This document shows positions 9,280 to 20,800 of a stretch of 64,000 bases of DNA, piece after piece. The stretch lies in assembly GCA_030248295.1 (NCBI GenBank), contig JASANH010001093.1:1-64000 (forward strand). The letters are read 5' to 3'. The position numbers and the translations under genes were made by a program. The notes below the pieces were generated by a model that saw only the letters and a program-made list of their open reading frames with translations, was not told the origin of the DNA and did no database searches. The stretch comes from Mesodorylaimus sp. YZB2_4. Lineage: Eukaryota > Nematoda > Enoplea > Dorylaimida > Dorylaimidae. Each line of letters opens with the position of its first letter. The stretch's first letter is position 1.

Positions 9280-12072
9280 ATGAGCAATTCGAAGCCGTCT
9301 GGTGATACGAGTTACGTGAAAGGATGTACGAACGATCCTTCGGTCAACTTGACGATCGGGCAAGCCTTCGATGCGAGTTGTCGTCAGCTCGGTCTGCAAG
9401 ATGCGGCTGTATTTCCGGACGAGAATCTGCGTTATACATTCACGCAACTGAAGCGAGAAGTGGACGTGCTGGCGGCTGGTTTGTTGGGATTGGGATTGTC
9501 ACCCGGCGATCACGTTATGCTGTGGGGCGCCAATCACGCGCATTTGATCATGGCCGTCTACTCGTGCGCCAAGGCTGGATTAGTCTATTCGAATATGAAT
9601 CATTCATTCGGACCCGACGTGGTATTGTCGCATATGAAATTGGTATGGATTTTTAGTGTTCAGTTTCAAATAGATGTGAGTCTCGGTTTTTAGGCCGATT
9701 GCAAAGCAGTGATATGTTTTCCGACTGTAAGCCCGGGAAATTGCTACGAGATCCTGCGTAAGGTCGCCCCCGAAATCAAGGATAGTGCTTTGGGCCATTT
9801 GGAAAGTCGAGCATTGCCCAAATTGACTCACGTGATTATAGCCGAGGAGGAAATGACTTATGCGTAAGTGGGTTACTCGACTGGATGGGGCTGATCGTGA
9901 GATGTTTGTGTGGTTTCTGAATACTCCCTTATCTCTTAATTCTTCATTTTCTCCACATTCACTTGTACGTGTTGTTTTAGCGGCTGCTACAAATTATCTT
10001 ATTTATTCATGGTTGGATCAAAAGTTGAGAACCAAGACAAGTTGGCATCCGTCTCGGAGCAAATCAAGCCGGACGATTTGGCCAGTATTCAATTCACATC
10101 GGTATTCATCGTAGCGAGTTTTATAGTTCCGGTTGCCGTTTGTTGCATGCGTTTTTTAACATTGGACGTTGGATAGCGTCAGTAAGTATATTTGCATGTC
10201 TAACAGAGTCAGAGTGTTGGCAGACTGCAGCTCCTCGTTAGTGTGATGATGCATGTCATCAATGCATTTTATTGGTAAGTCTGGAAAAATTGGGACTTTT
10301 TAACTTTTACCTGATCGTGAGGAAACATAAGCAGGGCCTGTACTGCTAGTTGCTTTTGCCGGAAAGTGAGTCCCAAATTTTCCAGACACAACCATAAGAA
10401 GTGGCTTGATTGTGAGTACTGTCAAGTCTCGCTGGATTATTGGTCAACTTTGGGTGGGAAGACATATGGATGTGATGGAACCTTTTCGTTTCAGGCTACA
10501 ACTGGAGAGGCAAAAGCTGCAATGCTTTCTCACTTTCAAGTGGTGAACGCAGCTAAAGTGGCTGGAAAACGCCTGTATTTGGATCAACGGGTATGCAAGA
10601 TCTGCTTCTGTTCGCCGTTTGGCAATTCGAATTTATGCTTTTATTTCAGGGAGAAGCTCTTTGCTGCGCGATGCCAGTTTTCCGAGGACCAGTATTGTGT
10701 TTGGCTGTAATGTCTACGGCTGTCCTAGGCGCCAAAGTGGTTTACCCAGCACCCGGCCCGCCATCCATCTTCCAAGCAATGCAAGACGAGAAGTAAGGAC
10801 TTGGTCAGATTGCGGGGCTTCTCAGCTAATGAGGTCGGTGGTCTCGTTTCAGGTGCACGTGTTTGTTGTCGAATCCGATCGCCTTGCATCTGATGCTTCG
10901 GCTGCCAGCTACGAAGAAATTCAAGATCGAGTCACTGAGTGCGGGTATGTGCGTATGGAATGTCAGACAATACGCTTTATTCGCGAGACCTGTTTTTAGT
11001 TTGTCTAATCTTTGATCACGTCCCGTCCGACCTGATTGCGGCTATGCAGAAGGGAACGAAGATCGGAGATGTCACGGTAGGGTTTCAATTAATTTGTAAC
11101 TTGAACTTTAGGAAAATAATGGAGTTTCAGGTTGGCCTAGCTCTCACCGAGACGGGCACCATGCCAGTGATGTTCCCGACGGAAGGAAGACCGGACAAGT
11201 TAATTAGAACTGCGGGCCAGGTGGCTCCGCATCACGAGGTATGCTGGGTTTTGTTGTCTTTCAGTCCTGAGTAGGGGAAATGAGTATTATTATCGTTACT
11301 TGTATTTCAGGCCAAAATAATTGATTTTAGCGGTGCCATAGCTAAAGTTGGTCAGCCGGGCGAACTTTACATTAAACCTATTGGAAATAGCAAGTTTCTG
11401 GGCTATTACAAGGACAATGAAATGAGTAGTAGTGCTGTCCAAGACGGGTGGATTCGGACTGGGTGAGTGATTCAGTAGAGATTTTTAGAATGAAGCATAA
11501 AATGATTGTTTTCAGAGATGTCGGGATTATGGACGCAGAGGGCTACATCACCTTGATGGGATATGCCAACGACGTCATTTTCTACAAGAAAAAGCCAGTA
11601 TTTCCTGTATTGATCGAACGAAAATTGTCCACTTACGCTAGCGTCATTGGTGCCCAGGTAGAGAAGAACATTGTTGATTGTGTTCAGGCATTTTAAAGCG
11701 GAGATTTTTAGGTGGTTGGCGTGAAAGACGCTGAATGTGGCGAGAAGATATGCGCTTTCGTGGTGCTGAAGGAAAAGGAAGGCTTGCAAGAGGACAAGAT
11801 CAGACGAGATTTGATTGAAATGTGCAAGGAAGAGAAGGTACTGCTGCTCGTCATTTAGTAACCGCGAGATGACTGCAAGATTTGTTTCAGTTAAACGAGC
11901 CGCACTACATTTTATTCGTAAAAGATTTCCCTCGCACTGTTGCCAAGAAGGTAAGCGTGATTGGGTCACAATTAGCGTCCTGCATCTGCGCGAGAACCCT
12001 ACTTGGTCTTCTTTATAGGTGCAAAAGTTCAAGCTGAAAGCGATGGCGCCAGGAATGATATTAAAGAAGTGA
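9280..12072 (+). CDS. Acyl-CoA-synthetase-like (AMP-binding fold) protein with lost core motifs
   Basis: Thirteen exons: 9280-9642, 9694-9863, 9981-10101, 10495-10590, 10650-10792, 10853-10944, 11000-11076, 11131-11238, 11311-11462, 11516-11657, 11712-11837, 11891-11950, 12019-12072; 567 aa, all phases consistent. Full-length ANL-family layout closest to medium-chain acyl-CoA synthetases of the ACSF2 type: an N-terminal YTFTQLKREVDVLAAGLL block, LSH after the phosphate loop, PAPGPPSIFQAM, WIRTGD, and C-terminal VVGVKDAECGEKICAFVVLKE with YILFVKDFPRT. Key motifs are altered. The phosphate loop reads FTSATTGEAKAA where the family has TSGTTGxPKG. The adenine-side YGxTE is LALTE. The hinge GRxKDxIxxGGENIxP is GYANDVIFYKKKPVFP, so the conserved Arg and the GGEN turn are gone. 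The C-terminal Lys is kept (AKKVQKFK). Known members activate fatty acids with ATP and CoA; from these changes I infer reduced or lost catalysis. The gene is intact, so it is not a pseudogene. Confidence 0.8.
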
Positions 12073-12753
12073 TGTCGCTATTATTAGGATGGTACCAAGT
12101 ATGCTATGGTGGTACTACTCGCAAAGTTGTTTGGTTGCCTTCTCTTCTCGAGTTCGTTTGCAACAAATTTGGTTCGCGTGGCTTGCCTTGTGGAACTGCT
12201 TCACACACAGTAAAGCTCATCATGTTTGTCGGGGAGCTAGGGGAAGAGGGCATCATGGTTGCTTGGTGAAGTGAGCTTGAGTTGCTGAAATGCATTTATA
12301 TTCTGAATTCTACTCGATGAGGCAGCACAGTCAGGGCTGGGAGGAATGGAGAAGGTTATTCGTTAGCTGAGACATTGGAGAATTCGGCCTCGGCAGTGGG
12401 AGCATGTGGGTACACCCTGTGAGCGCTGACAATGTTTTCGACGGAGAAGAGAGTAAAGAAGACTGCGACTGCTTTGGGGAATAATATACCGGTTGCCTGT
12501 GGGGCTTTGGTGCTGTTACAACATGCCACCTCGCATCGTCATAGGCTACACTGACATAAACATGGGCAAATCATCAGAAGCAAAGAACTGAACATTTGGC
12601 CAGAATCTAGCTCGCAATAAATATCTACCTAGCAAAGCAAAGGCGTCTAAACACACAGAATTGAAAGAAACGAGAAAAGCGCGAAAGGTCAACCACTAGA
12701 TCCGATCACTTGCTCTGGTAAGCACAACCAATCAATATACATTATTGCGTATA
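12073..12753. other. Convergent intergenic region
   Basis: Lies between the 3' ends of the synthetase-like gene (+) and ANKRD50 (-). An AATAAA near 12616 on the plus strand could serve the former, about 540 bp after its stop. No coding signal. Confidence 0.45.
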
Positions 12754-15700
12754 TCAAAGCTGCGTTTCCTTCTTGACCATAACTTCATTCGAGCATTGGA
12801 GACGGCCATTGGTGTCTCGATATGAGCCAGATATCATTTCCTTCCTTCGATCGGTCACAACGATCGATCGTCCGAATGATCGATCATCAACACCCGAGAA
12901 GACTCTTCGATCACATTCATCCTGCAGATATCGTTTGTTGTCACTGGCTGTATGGCGAGCACAACTCAAAGACGACGGCTGCCTGAAGTTAGGGTTCGTC
13001 ACGATGCGTGGGCGGGAGTGGCGACTGTCCGTGTTTGAATCTGATTCCACGCTTTGACCACCATCGTCGCCGCCTCTGTTCGCTCTCTCGATAGCCGATG
13101 TTTCGGATGGTCGATTCTGACTCGACGCAATCGACGAGTCGTTTTTCTCTTCCGACTGTTCACGACTACGTTCCAGAACTTCTTTTGTGCTATTTCCTCG
13201 CTCGGACGAAGGGCCAATCAACAAAGCGGACAAGGCGTCCAGGATCGAAGTCGTTGTCGGAGTCTCGTTATCACCATCCCCCTCGTTGTGGTCACCCGTT
13301 TTAGAGCCCGTCGATTGCAAGGCAGCCGTGATGTGAACCGACGACGGCCTGGAACGTCCCCCGATCATAGATTTGGGCACTGAATGTTCCAATAGGCGAC
13401 GAGAAAAGTCGTCATCGGGGCTTCCGCACGTACTGCTCAGCGTTGACTTGTTCGACGAGGAGCCACCAGTCATTCGGCCAGCCGAGCGTAAACTGCATAA
13501 TGCATTTCGTTTTTCCACTTTGCTTGCGGCCGATGACGAAACTTGTCCTGGTACCCCGCCGCCGACCGTGTTCGATGGCGATGCCGGATGTGCGAAACTG
13601 ACCGTGGCGAATGGCGATTCCAGCGAACTGCAGAGGGCCTGCGACAAGGACATGTATCCGCTGCTGGCCTTGGTTTCCCCGGACGAACCACTCAGAGTCG
13701 TATTCGTCGCCGCTCCATTTGGCATCAAAAGGCTGGCGGCGGCGGCTGCTGAATTTTGTTGAAAATCGTTGAGCAGAGCTACAATCTTCTCCTTTCCAGC
13801 CTTTTGAGCAACCATGGATGGAGTCCGTCCGTATCGATCCGCATGCTCGGGATCGGCATTGTGCTGAAGCAACAACTTGACAATATCTTCTCTTCCTTCT
13901 TGAGCAGCGATACTGAGCGCCGAGGCGCCGCCTTGTTCCGACGAAGCCGCCGCATTCACGTCCACTCGATGGGCCAGCAAGCATTTGACCACAGACGCGT
14001 GCCCTCGCCAAACGGCCAACATCAACGGGGTATCTAAAAGAGTGCATGGGCTGTCAATGTCGCTGCTGCTGCATTTTCCTTCACGATGCCCCTCTCGAGG
14101 AAAGGAAACCCCGTCCAATGACCCTTTCTAGCAGATAGCCAAAGTAAACTTACTTTCTTCATTGTCCTTGGCGTCAAAATCGGCTCCGTATTTGATCAAC
14201 AATTCAACAGCGGCCAAATCGCCCTGCCAGGCCGCAACGTGCAACGGCGTCCGTCCTTGCGGGTCCCGATTGTCCACTCTGGTACCGAAACTGAGTAAGT
14301 GCTCGGCCATTTCCAGCTGCCTTTCGAAGATCAACGCGTATAGAGTGGACCGGCCATCCAAATCGTTGTAATCCACATCGGCGCCACGAGAGATCAACAG
14401 ATGACACAGGGGTTTATTACCGGCCACAGCTGCTATTCGTAAGGATGTCTGGCCATCCAACGACGGTTTATTTACATTGGCCCCGTACTCGATTAAACAG
14501 CGAGCCACTTCCGTCTGACCCTCTTCAACGGCCAATAGCAATGGGTGCCTGCAAATAAAGAAGGAAACTTGCAGCCATTCACCCGTCTTGAACTGTTGAC
14601 CGCAGAGGGGCCACCCATGGAAAGTGCAAGCAAGGGAGGACTGGTCAACTATAACTGGCGTGACTGGCTGTAGGGTCAAGAAGAACATGACGTACCTTCC
14701 CTCGTTGTCAATTACATGCACCGTTTTCGTGTTGTATTCACAGAGTAAGCGACACACTTCTGGATGGCCTTCGAAGGCGGCGTGATGCAACGGTATCCAC
14801 CCTGAAGTAAGAAACACACTTGTGCATGCAATTCTACAAGAATCCATCGATAAAGAGGGTAGACCTGGTCCGCTGTCGCGAGTCTGCTAACTATTTACTC
14901 ACCCGCATTGTCCTTATGCATTTCATCCAATCCTTTCTCCAATAGCATTCGCACCACATTGCAGCTTCCGTGGGCAGCCGCCACAGTCAACACAGTCCTT
15001 CCATCCGCATCTATCGAATCGATATCGGCACCATATTGTAACAGAAGCTGAACTATTGATCCATGCCCGACAGCGGCAGCAGCCAAAAGTGGTGTGCATT
15101 GATTGGCGTCGGTGTGGTCGACATCAGCACCTCGCTCGAGTAACAGACGACACATTGGTTCGTTACCTTCGGACGCCGAGCACTGGAGAGGAGTCTTGCC
15201 ATTACGGTCGGCGCAATCGACCAGACAGCCTTGATCGAGTAGCAGCCTAGCAACGCCCACGTGATCAACTGGCGTGGCTGATGAGCACACGGCAGCCACG
15301 CTCAATGCCGTTCGTCCATCACGGTCTTTTGTGTTCGGATCGGCGCCCGCTTGTAACAGAATCCCCACCACTTCCATGTGCCCCATGTACGCCGCCGCCA
15401 TCAAGGCCGTACGTCCATCGGCGTCTTGCTTGTTCGGCTCGGCACCGACGGAGAGCAGGATTCGGACACAATCATCGTGGCCACCCCAAGCTGCTGCCCG
15501 CAAGGCTGAACGACCGTCACTCGAGCAACAATCGACGGCGACATCGTACCGAAGCAATGTCTCGATAACGCCTAAGTGTCCACCCCAGGCGGCAGAACGT
15601 AGCGCGGTCCACCCTTCTCGATTCATGTGATTAGCATCAGCACCCGATTCCAGTAACAGTTCGCATACAGTCGCGTGGCCGTGTCTCGAGGCCAATACAA

Positions 15701-17810
15701 GGGGGGTATCTCCATTATGATCTTCCACATCGCAGAATGCACCTCGAGATAGCAGCGATTTGACCAAGGTCACCCGCCCGTCCGATGACGCGTTATGCAA
15801 ACACGTACGACCTTCGGCGTCCACGGCCGTGTCGTCGGCCAGTAATGCTTCATCACTGACGAAATCGGTTCCACCGTTACCGCTTAAGCGATTATTGTCT
15901 CCGCCTAATTCGTGATCCACCTTGTCAACAATATCGCGTTCCATCGACTGCCGAACCCGATATCCAGTTTCCTGCGCTTCTTCCACCGAAAAGCTCTGTT
16001 CCTCGTCGTTCTCGTCATCCACGCAGGCCGAGGTCGGTGACAGCTGACTTTGTCGACGGAAATCCAAGGAAACGAAATCAGCACCTGCATCGATAAGGAG
16101 ACGCGTCGTGGGTTCGTCGTAGGCGAAATTGGCTAATACCAGTCTTTGGACCGGTGCGCCACTTTGTACCAGCCAAAGCGGCAAATGCGACTCGTCCAGT
16201 GGCGGTTTGATTCTCATTTTACTAAAAGAGCAGATGAAAGTGTCAGTGGCTGACGGTCGTAAGAGGCCTCATAGATCATTGTTGCTACCCCCACGAGACT
16301 CATTCGGCCCACATTGGACCGGTCACTGGCCTATCAGCTACCGTCATGGTTTCGTCCCTCTCCCCGAACAGCACCGATGCCCTTTAGGCAGAGAATCTTA
16401 CCTCAAATGATAAGCGAAATCCACGCATTCATTCAACGACAATTCGGGTCCTCGAGCCGAGTACCACATGGCCAAATAACTATGACCGGCAGCTTTATCG
16501 CAGAGGTACTTTTGAGTTGCATATTTTACGTCCAATAACCATTCGGCAAAACTGTGGTGAAAGAATGTACATCTCTCCTCGTCGACCCACAGTAATCGAC
16601 TAACCGATTTCATCCTTTCCAAGAACTCGTCCACTGGCACGGCCACATCCGACGTCCGAACGCATTGAAACAATTCATCAGCCGTCAATGGCCGTTTTGT
16701 GGCCAGCATGACATCGAAAATGGGTTGAATCTTTGAAAAATAATGTTTTCGAGGAAATAGGCGTTGACAAAGCCATAAATAGAGTCCGTTCAACGTACTG
16801 GGTATATGCTGAGATTCGCTCAACGCCGTAAATCCATCGCACACACCGTCCAAGACTAATTCCAAATACAAAATGCATCCATTGCTTTTGATGTGCAATC
16901 GATTGAGCATTTCTGCCGTTTCCATATTTAACTGCAAACGTAAGGGCTCGTCTTCGTCCAGCCGATGCAGGATATATTGCTGCACGTCACGAACAACGCA
17001 CGATCGTCGCAAATCATCCAATACGATTCGTCGACATCCGTGAAATGCACGCGCTACGAAACGGCATTGTCTCCGAGTCGTGATCACCAGCGTTATCCAT
17101 TTCGGTAATTGACGACGGAACGCGGCCAACAGCTCGACGACGCCCGAACTAGCGCATACGTAATCAGCGCCAGCGCACGAATCGTCGTGAGACAAGTCAA
17201 CCAGCAAGAGCAAACTGTCTTTGGGCGGCGTAGACTCGTTCAATGGTTCCAAAATGGTTTTCTTAAAAGCTTCCTTCGGGAACTGCTCCGCTCTGATCGC
17301 TTTACCTCCATCGCAAACATCCACATTGCTTTCTTGATCGTAACCAGACGCCGACGATAACCAAGCTCGTCGTTTTGGCTCATTTAATAAACGATCTTTG
17401 AAATCGGGCAAATGAGGACTCTCGATCAATTGCCTTACCAACGAACATAAAAATCCACTGACTGATAAAGTCCCAGCATCGTCTAATCGACAAAAATGGC
17501 AGGCAACTAGACGAGCGTTCAGCTCGGATTGACGAGATATGACTACGGTAGGCCAGACGATCTCGCTACACACGGCGGTCTTGCCAGAACCAGGTGCCCC
17601 GACGATGACCACCGTGCCATTATTCCCACTTTCGTCAGCAGTAATCGACTTGGACGACGAAGTTGACGAAGTGGGTCTCGTGGACGTCGAAGATAGAGGT
17701 GCATTCGACAATGTCATACAAGAAGATGAAGCCGAATCGACAGCGCTCAACAGTTTGCTGAACACCCACTCACGGCAGTAGAATCGTTTGCCTCGAGTAG
17801 GGCACTTCAT
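12754..17810 (-). CDS. ANKRD50: ANKRD50 orthologue: STAND-type NTPase domain plus ankyrin repeats with a C-terminal PDZ ligand
   Basis: Exons 16402-17810, 14903-16221, 14696-14801, 14154-14548, 12754-14033; 1502 aa against about 1430 in mammals. The N-terminus has FYCREWVF, then a Walker A loop GAPGSGKT (about residues 71-78), LLLLVDLSHDD as the Walker B-like strand, and the blocks DVQQYILHRLDEDE, LNGLYLWLCQRLF and HHSFAEWLLDVK, which match the vertebrate protein closely. Some twenty ankyrin repeats follow (for example GWTALRSAAWGGH and GRTALMAAAYMGH). The tail is long, Ser-rich and disordered and ends KKETQL, a class I PDZ ligand like the KKETPL end of the mammalian protein. Mammalian ANKRD50 acts in endosome-to-plasma-membrane recycling with SNX27, retromer and the WASH complex; the retained PDZ ligand suggests the same role. 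The first ATG is used; an in-frame acceptor 15 bp upstream could add a 5' coding exon. Confidence 0.93.
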
Positions 17811-17829
17811 GATCCAAGAGATTCCCTAA

Positions 17830-20800
17830 AAAGCAAAAATTCCATACAGTTTTCTGCTCCAACTCCGAACTGTTACGCTCTAGCTACGGCGAATCAGGCG
17901 TCACGGTTCGACGGTAGCACGCCAGCCAAAAGGCAAAAGCTAAGCTACCGTAAGAGGAAATAGAGCAGACGAACGGAGCGTAAATGCGACAAAATCGTTA
18001 CAAAATTCTTGCTGCTGAGGGAGTGAGTGAATCATTTGAAATGCGCTAACAGCTAAGCCGAATGGACGGCTTTGACAAATTTTAAAAATCATTGCCTGTT
18101 AGCAGAGTGGTCGACTAGAAAAACGAGCCGAGATTAGCTCCCATGCTGGCCTACACAACGTAGCTGTTTTCACTGCCACACCAGTCCATATGCCGTTCTC
18201 GATAACAAACCAAGGCACTTGGCATAATTTAATCACGAAGCAGCAGTCAGCGCCAACATACAAAATAAAATGTATGCTTTACTGGTCTCGGAGCGGAGGA
18301 GGGAGATGGACGAGCGGATGTAGCCCTAGCCGCCGCTCCTTTTCGGTGAGGTGGACGGCGGTGAAGCGGGCAATTTTAATGAAATCCCCCCGGTGCCTGG
18401 GCCATGTAATAGCAAACAAGATTTTCCATGTCTGTCCTATGAACGAGACTAGATCGAGTAAAAACCGTGCGCGCAACAACCAATCTTCTCTCAAAAACGC
18501 GTCGAATATCCAAGCAACCTCAAAACGACATGGAGACGACCAAGACCCTTCACTATCTCTAACTCAATTTTCGATCACCCAGTCTCTACGATAAGATAGC
18601 TTATAGACAAAGCATAGGCTCAAAGCTGCGCGCATAAAAAACGTTGTTCGGGCTGACACATCGGATGCGAACGAGGGAAACGAATTTAAAAAAGGGCTAA
18701 AACGAGTCAACGATAAACCCGTCGCTCGTTCTATCAAAACCCCGCCAGTCCATAAGCCGCTTAAACAGAGGTCTTAGTTAGTCTAAACACAGACTCGAAG
18801 CAGAAGACTTTGGCGACTGGAGGGGAAAGACGGCATCGCTTTTAGGAGGGGAAATTTGTCAACAGTAACGGATTCACCTTGGCTGCTCGTACTCGTTCCT
18901 CCGCCATCCATGGCTGCTCTTTCAAAATGAACTTGTCTGCTCCCCATTTTATATGTATCAAAAGAGGAGCAGCCCACGTGCGTGTCGCGTTTTTGAGATT
19001 TCTGTAAAAGCTTTTCGGCATCTCAGACGTGGCAGAGTGTCCGCCAAAGGGGCAAAGGCGATTCGGCGTCCTCTGCAAACACAATCTCTCGCGCAGGCTA
19101 AAAGGTGGGGGCTCGGAGAGGAATGGCAGAAAAACCGCTAAAGCGAGCATCATTATGCGCTACGACCATTTCGGAGCCGTGCAGAAAAAAATTATAGGCA
19201 AAAAGCGGTGAAACGTGAAAGAGACAAAAGACATAAAAGGAAGAAAAGGTTCGAGCACGTCGAAGCGGATGAGAGCTTTTACGGGTGTTCGCTCCATGGT
19301 CAGGAAAAACGAAGAAAAAATTAGCACTGCCAGTGTACAAGATTGGCACCGTAATTGGCGTGAACGTGGTAACAATGGACGACGGGCATGGAACGCGTGT
19401 CCGATAATGACCGCCGCTGGCCGTCGACCCGACCTCCCACAACCGACACGCCGTCACTTGCATCAGTGTCACCAGTGTGCGGGGGAGGAGGCGATGTTCT
19501 CACGCGTACAGTACCTAATGTCTACCTCGGCTCCCGTGATCATATTGAAACAGCGTTTGTATTCGCAGCCGACCGTTTCCTCGGTCAGTGATCAAACAGA
19601 AAAATTTTCGAGGGTCGCCGCCTCGAACATAGGCCACGATGCCAAATGGGAACTCGGCCGCAAACAGCCTACTTTTCAGTGATCGCCCAGGCAATTGCCG
19701 TTTTTTGGGCACTTACCCACTCCCGCTTCTAAAGAGGCAATTTCACTAAAGCTGCTGACGAAACTTATTTACTAGCTCGAGAACTCGAAATTTCAAAAAT
19801 GTATGACATCCAAGAAACACGCTCATTGTGAGTGGTCCGGGACAAGTTTACAAATAAACTCTTGTTGATGACATCGAGTAGCATTTTCAATAACTAAACC
19901 TCTCGCAACATCCCCCTTGCCCCCGGGCATGAAAGAATCTGCATATCCATAATGGGCACTAAAAAGTGAACGACGACTATCAGGGTTAAATAGGAACGAC
20001 ACGACAGGACTTCTACGAGTGTGTGCCGAGTGAAAACACGTCATTCAGAAACCATTCGCCCGCGCAGGTACGGGACGTCGATCAAAAAGGGAAGTCTCGT
20101 TTTGCCTCGAGCGACATTCACTTTTCGAAGCGATTCCATCATCGCGGCCTGTTGGTATCGTGGTCCGAGTTTTAGGCGACCACAAGGCGAACAGAGAGCG
20201 CCATTTGGTGGTCTTTTCTTCTAATAAAGGACTATTGCTCGTAATCAAGGTTAAAGTAGGTCGCCGACTGCGGATCGTCGTGCGAGAAGGGCGGCGAAGA
20301 AGAAAAGTGTTGAGACAGCATGCGAGGGACACGGGTCGATTTGGCCGTAAAAGGCCAAGGTATTCAATAATACGAGCAGCCCTATAATATCTCTCACTCG
20401 CTGCCTATAATTTATACATCTATTTACTAGCACGGCTCGAGCATCGCCTGTATTTTTAACGAGACTCTGGATCGGAGGGCGGCCACCTGCGTTCTCTCAT
20501 ATGGGCCTCGAGGAGAGGAATGTGCACGAGCTTCCTTCCCAATCCACCTCCGAGGGGACCGAACACGTAACCTTGCACCCCTGCCATGTGAAGAAATGAA
20601 TAACCACGGGTTTCCATAAACGATGAAATGACAACACACCTGCAGCGAGCCCGGCCAAGGTCGTGGGAGTGACCGACACGCTCGTACGACCAGGCAAGCC
20701 AGCAACCAGCGCGAGGCGTGACTAGGATGGGTAATTTCAAAAATACAATTTCAATTTCCCACATTCCCATAAATGGGCAGAAAAAGAGCGAGGATGACAC

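Noticed and set aside
19215..19682. 155-codon plus-strand frame in the gene-free block
   Set aside because: Composition looks random, the opposite strand is equally open, and no domain or splice-linked partner exon was found.
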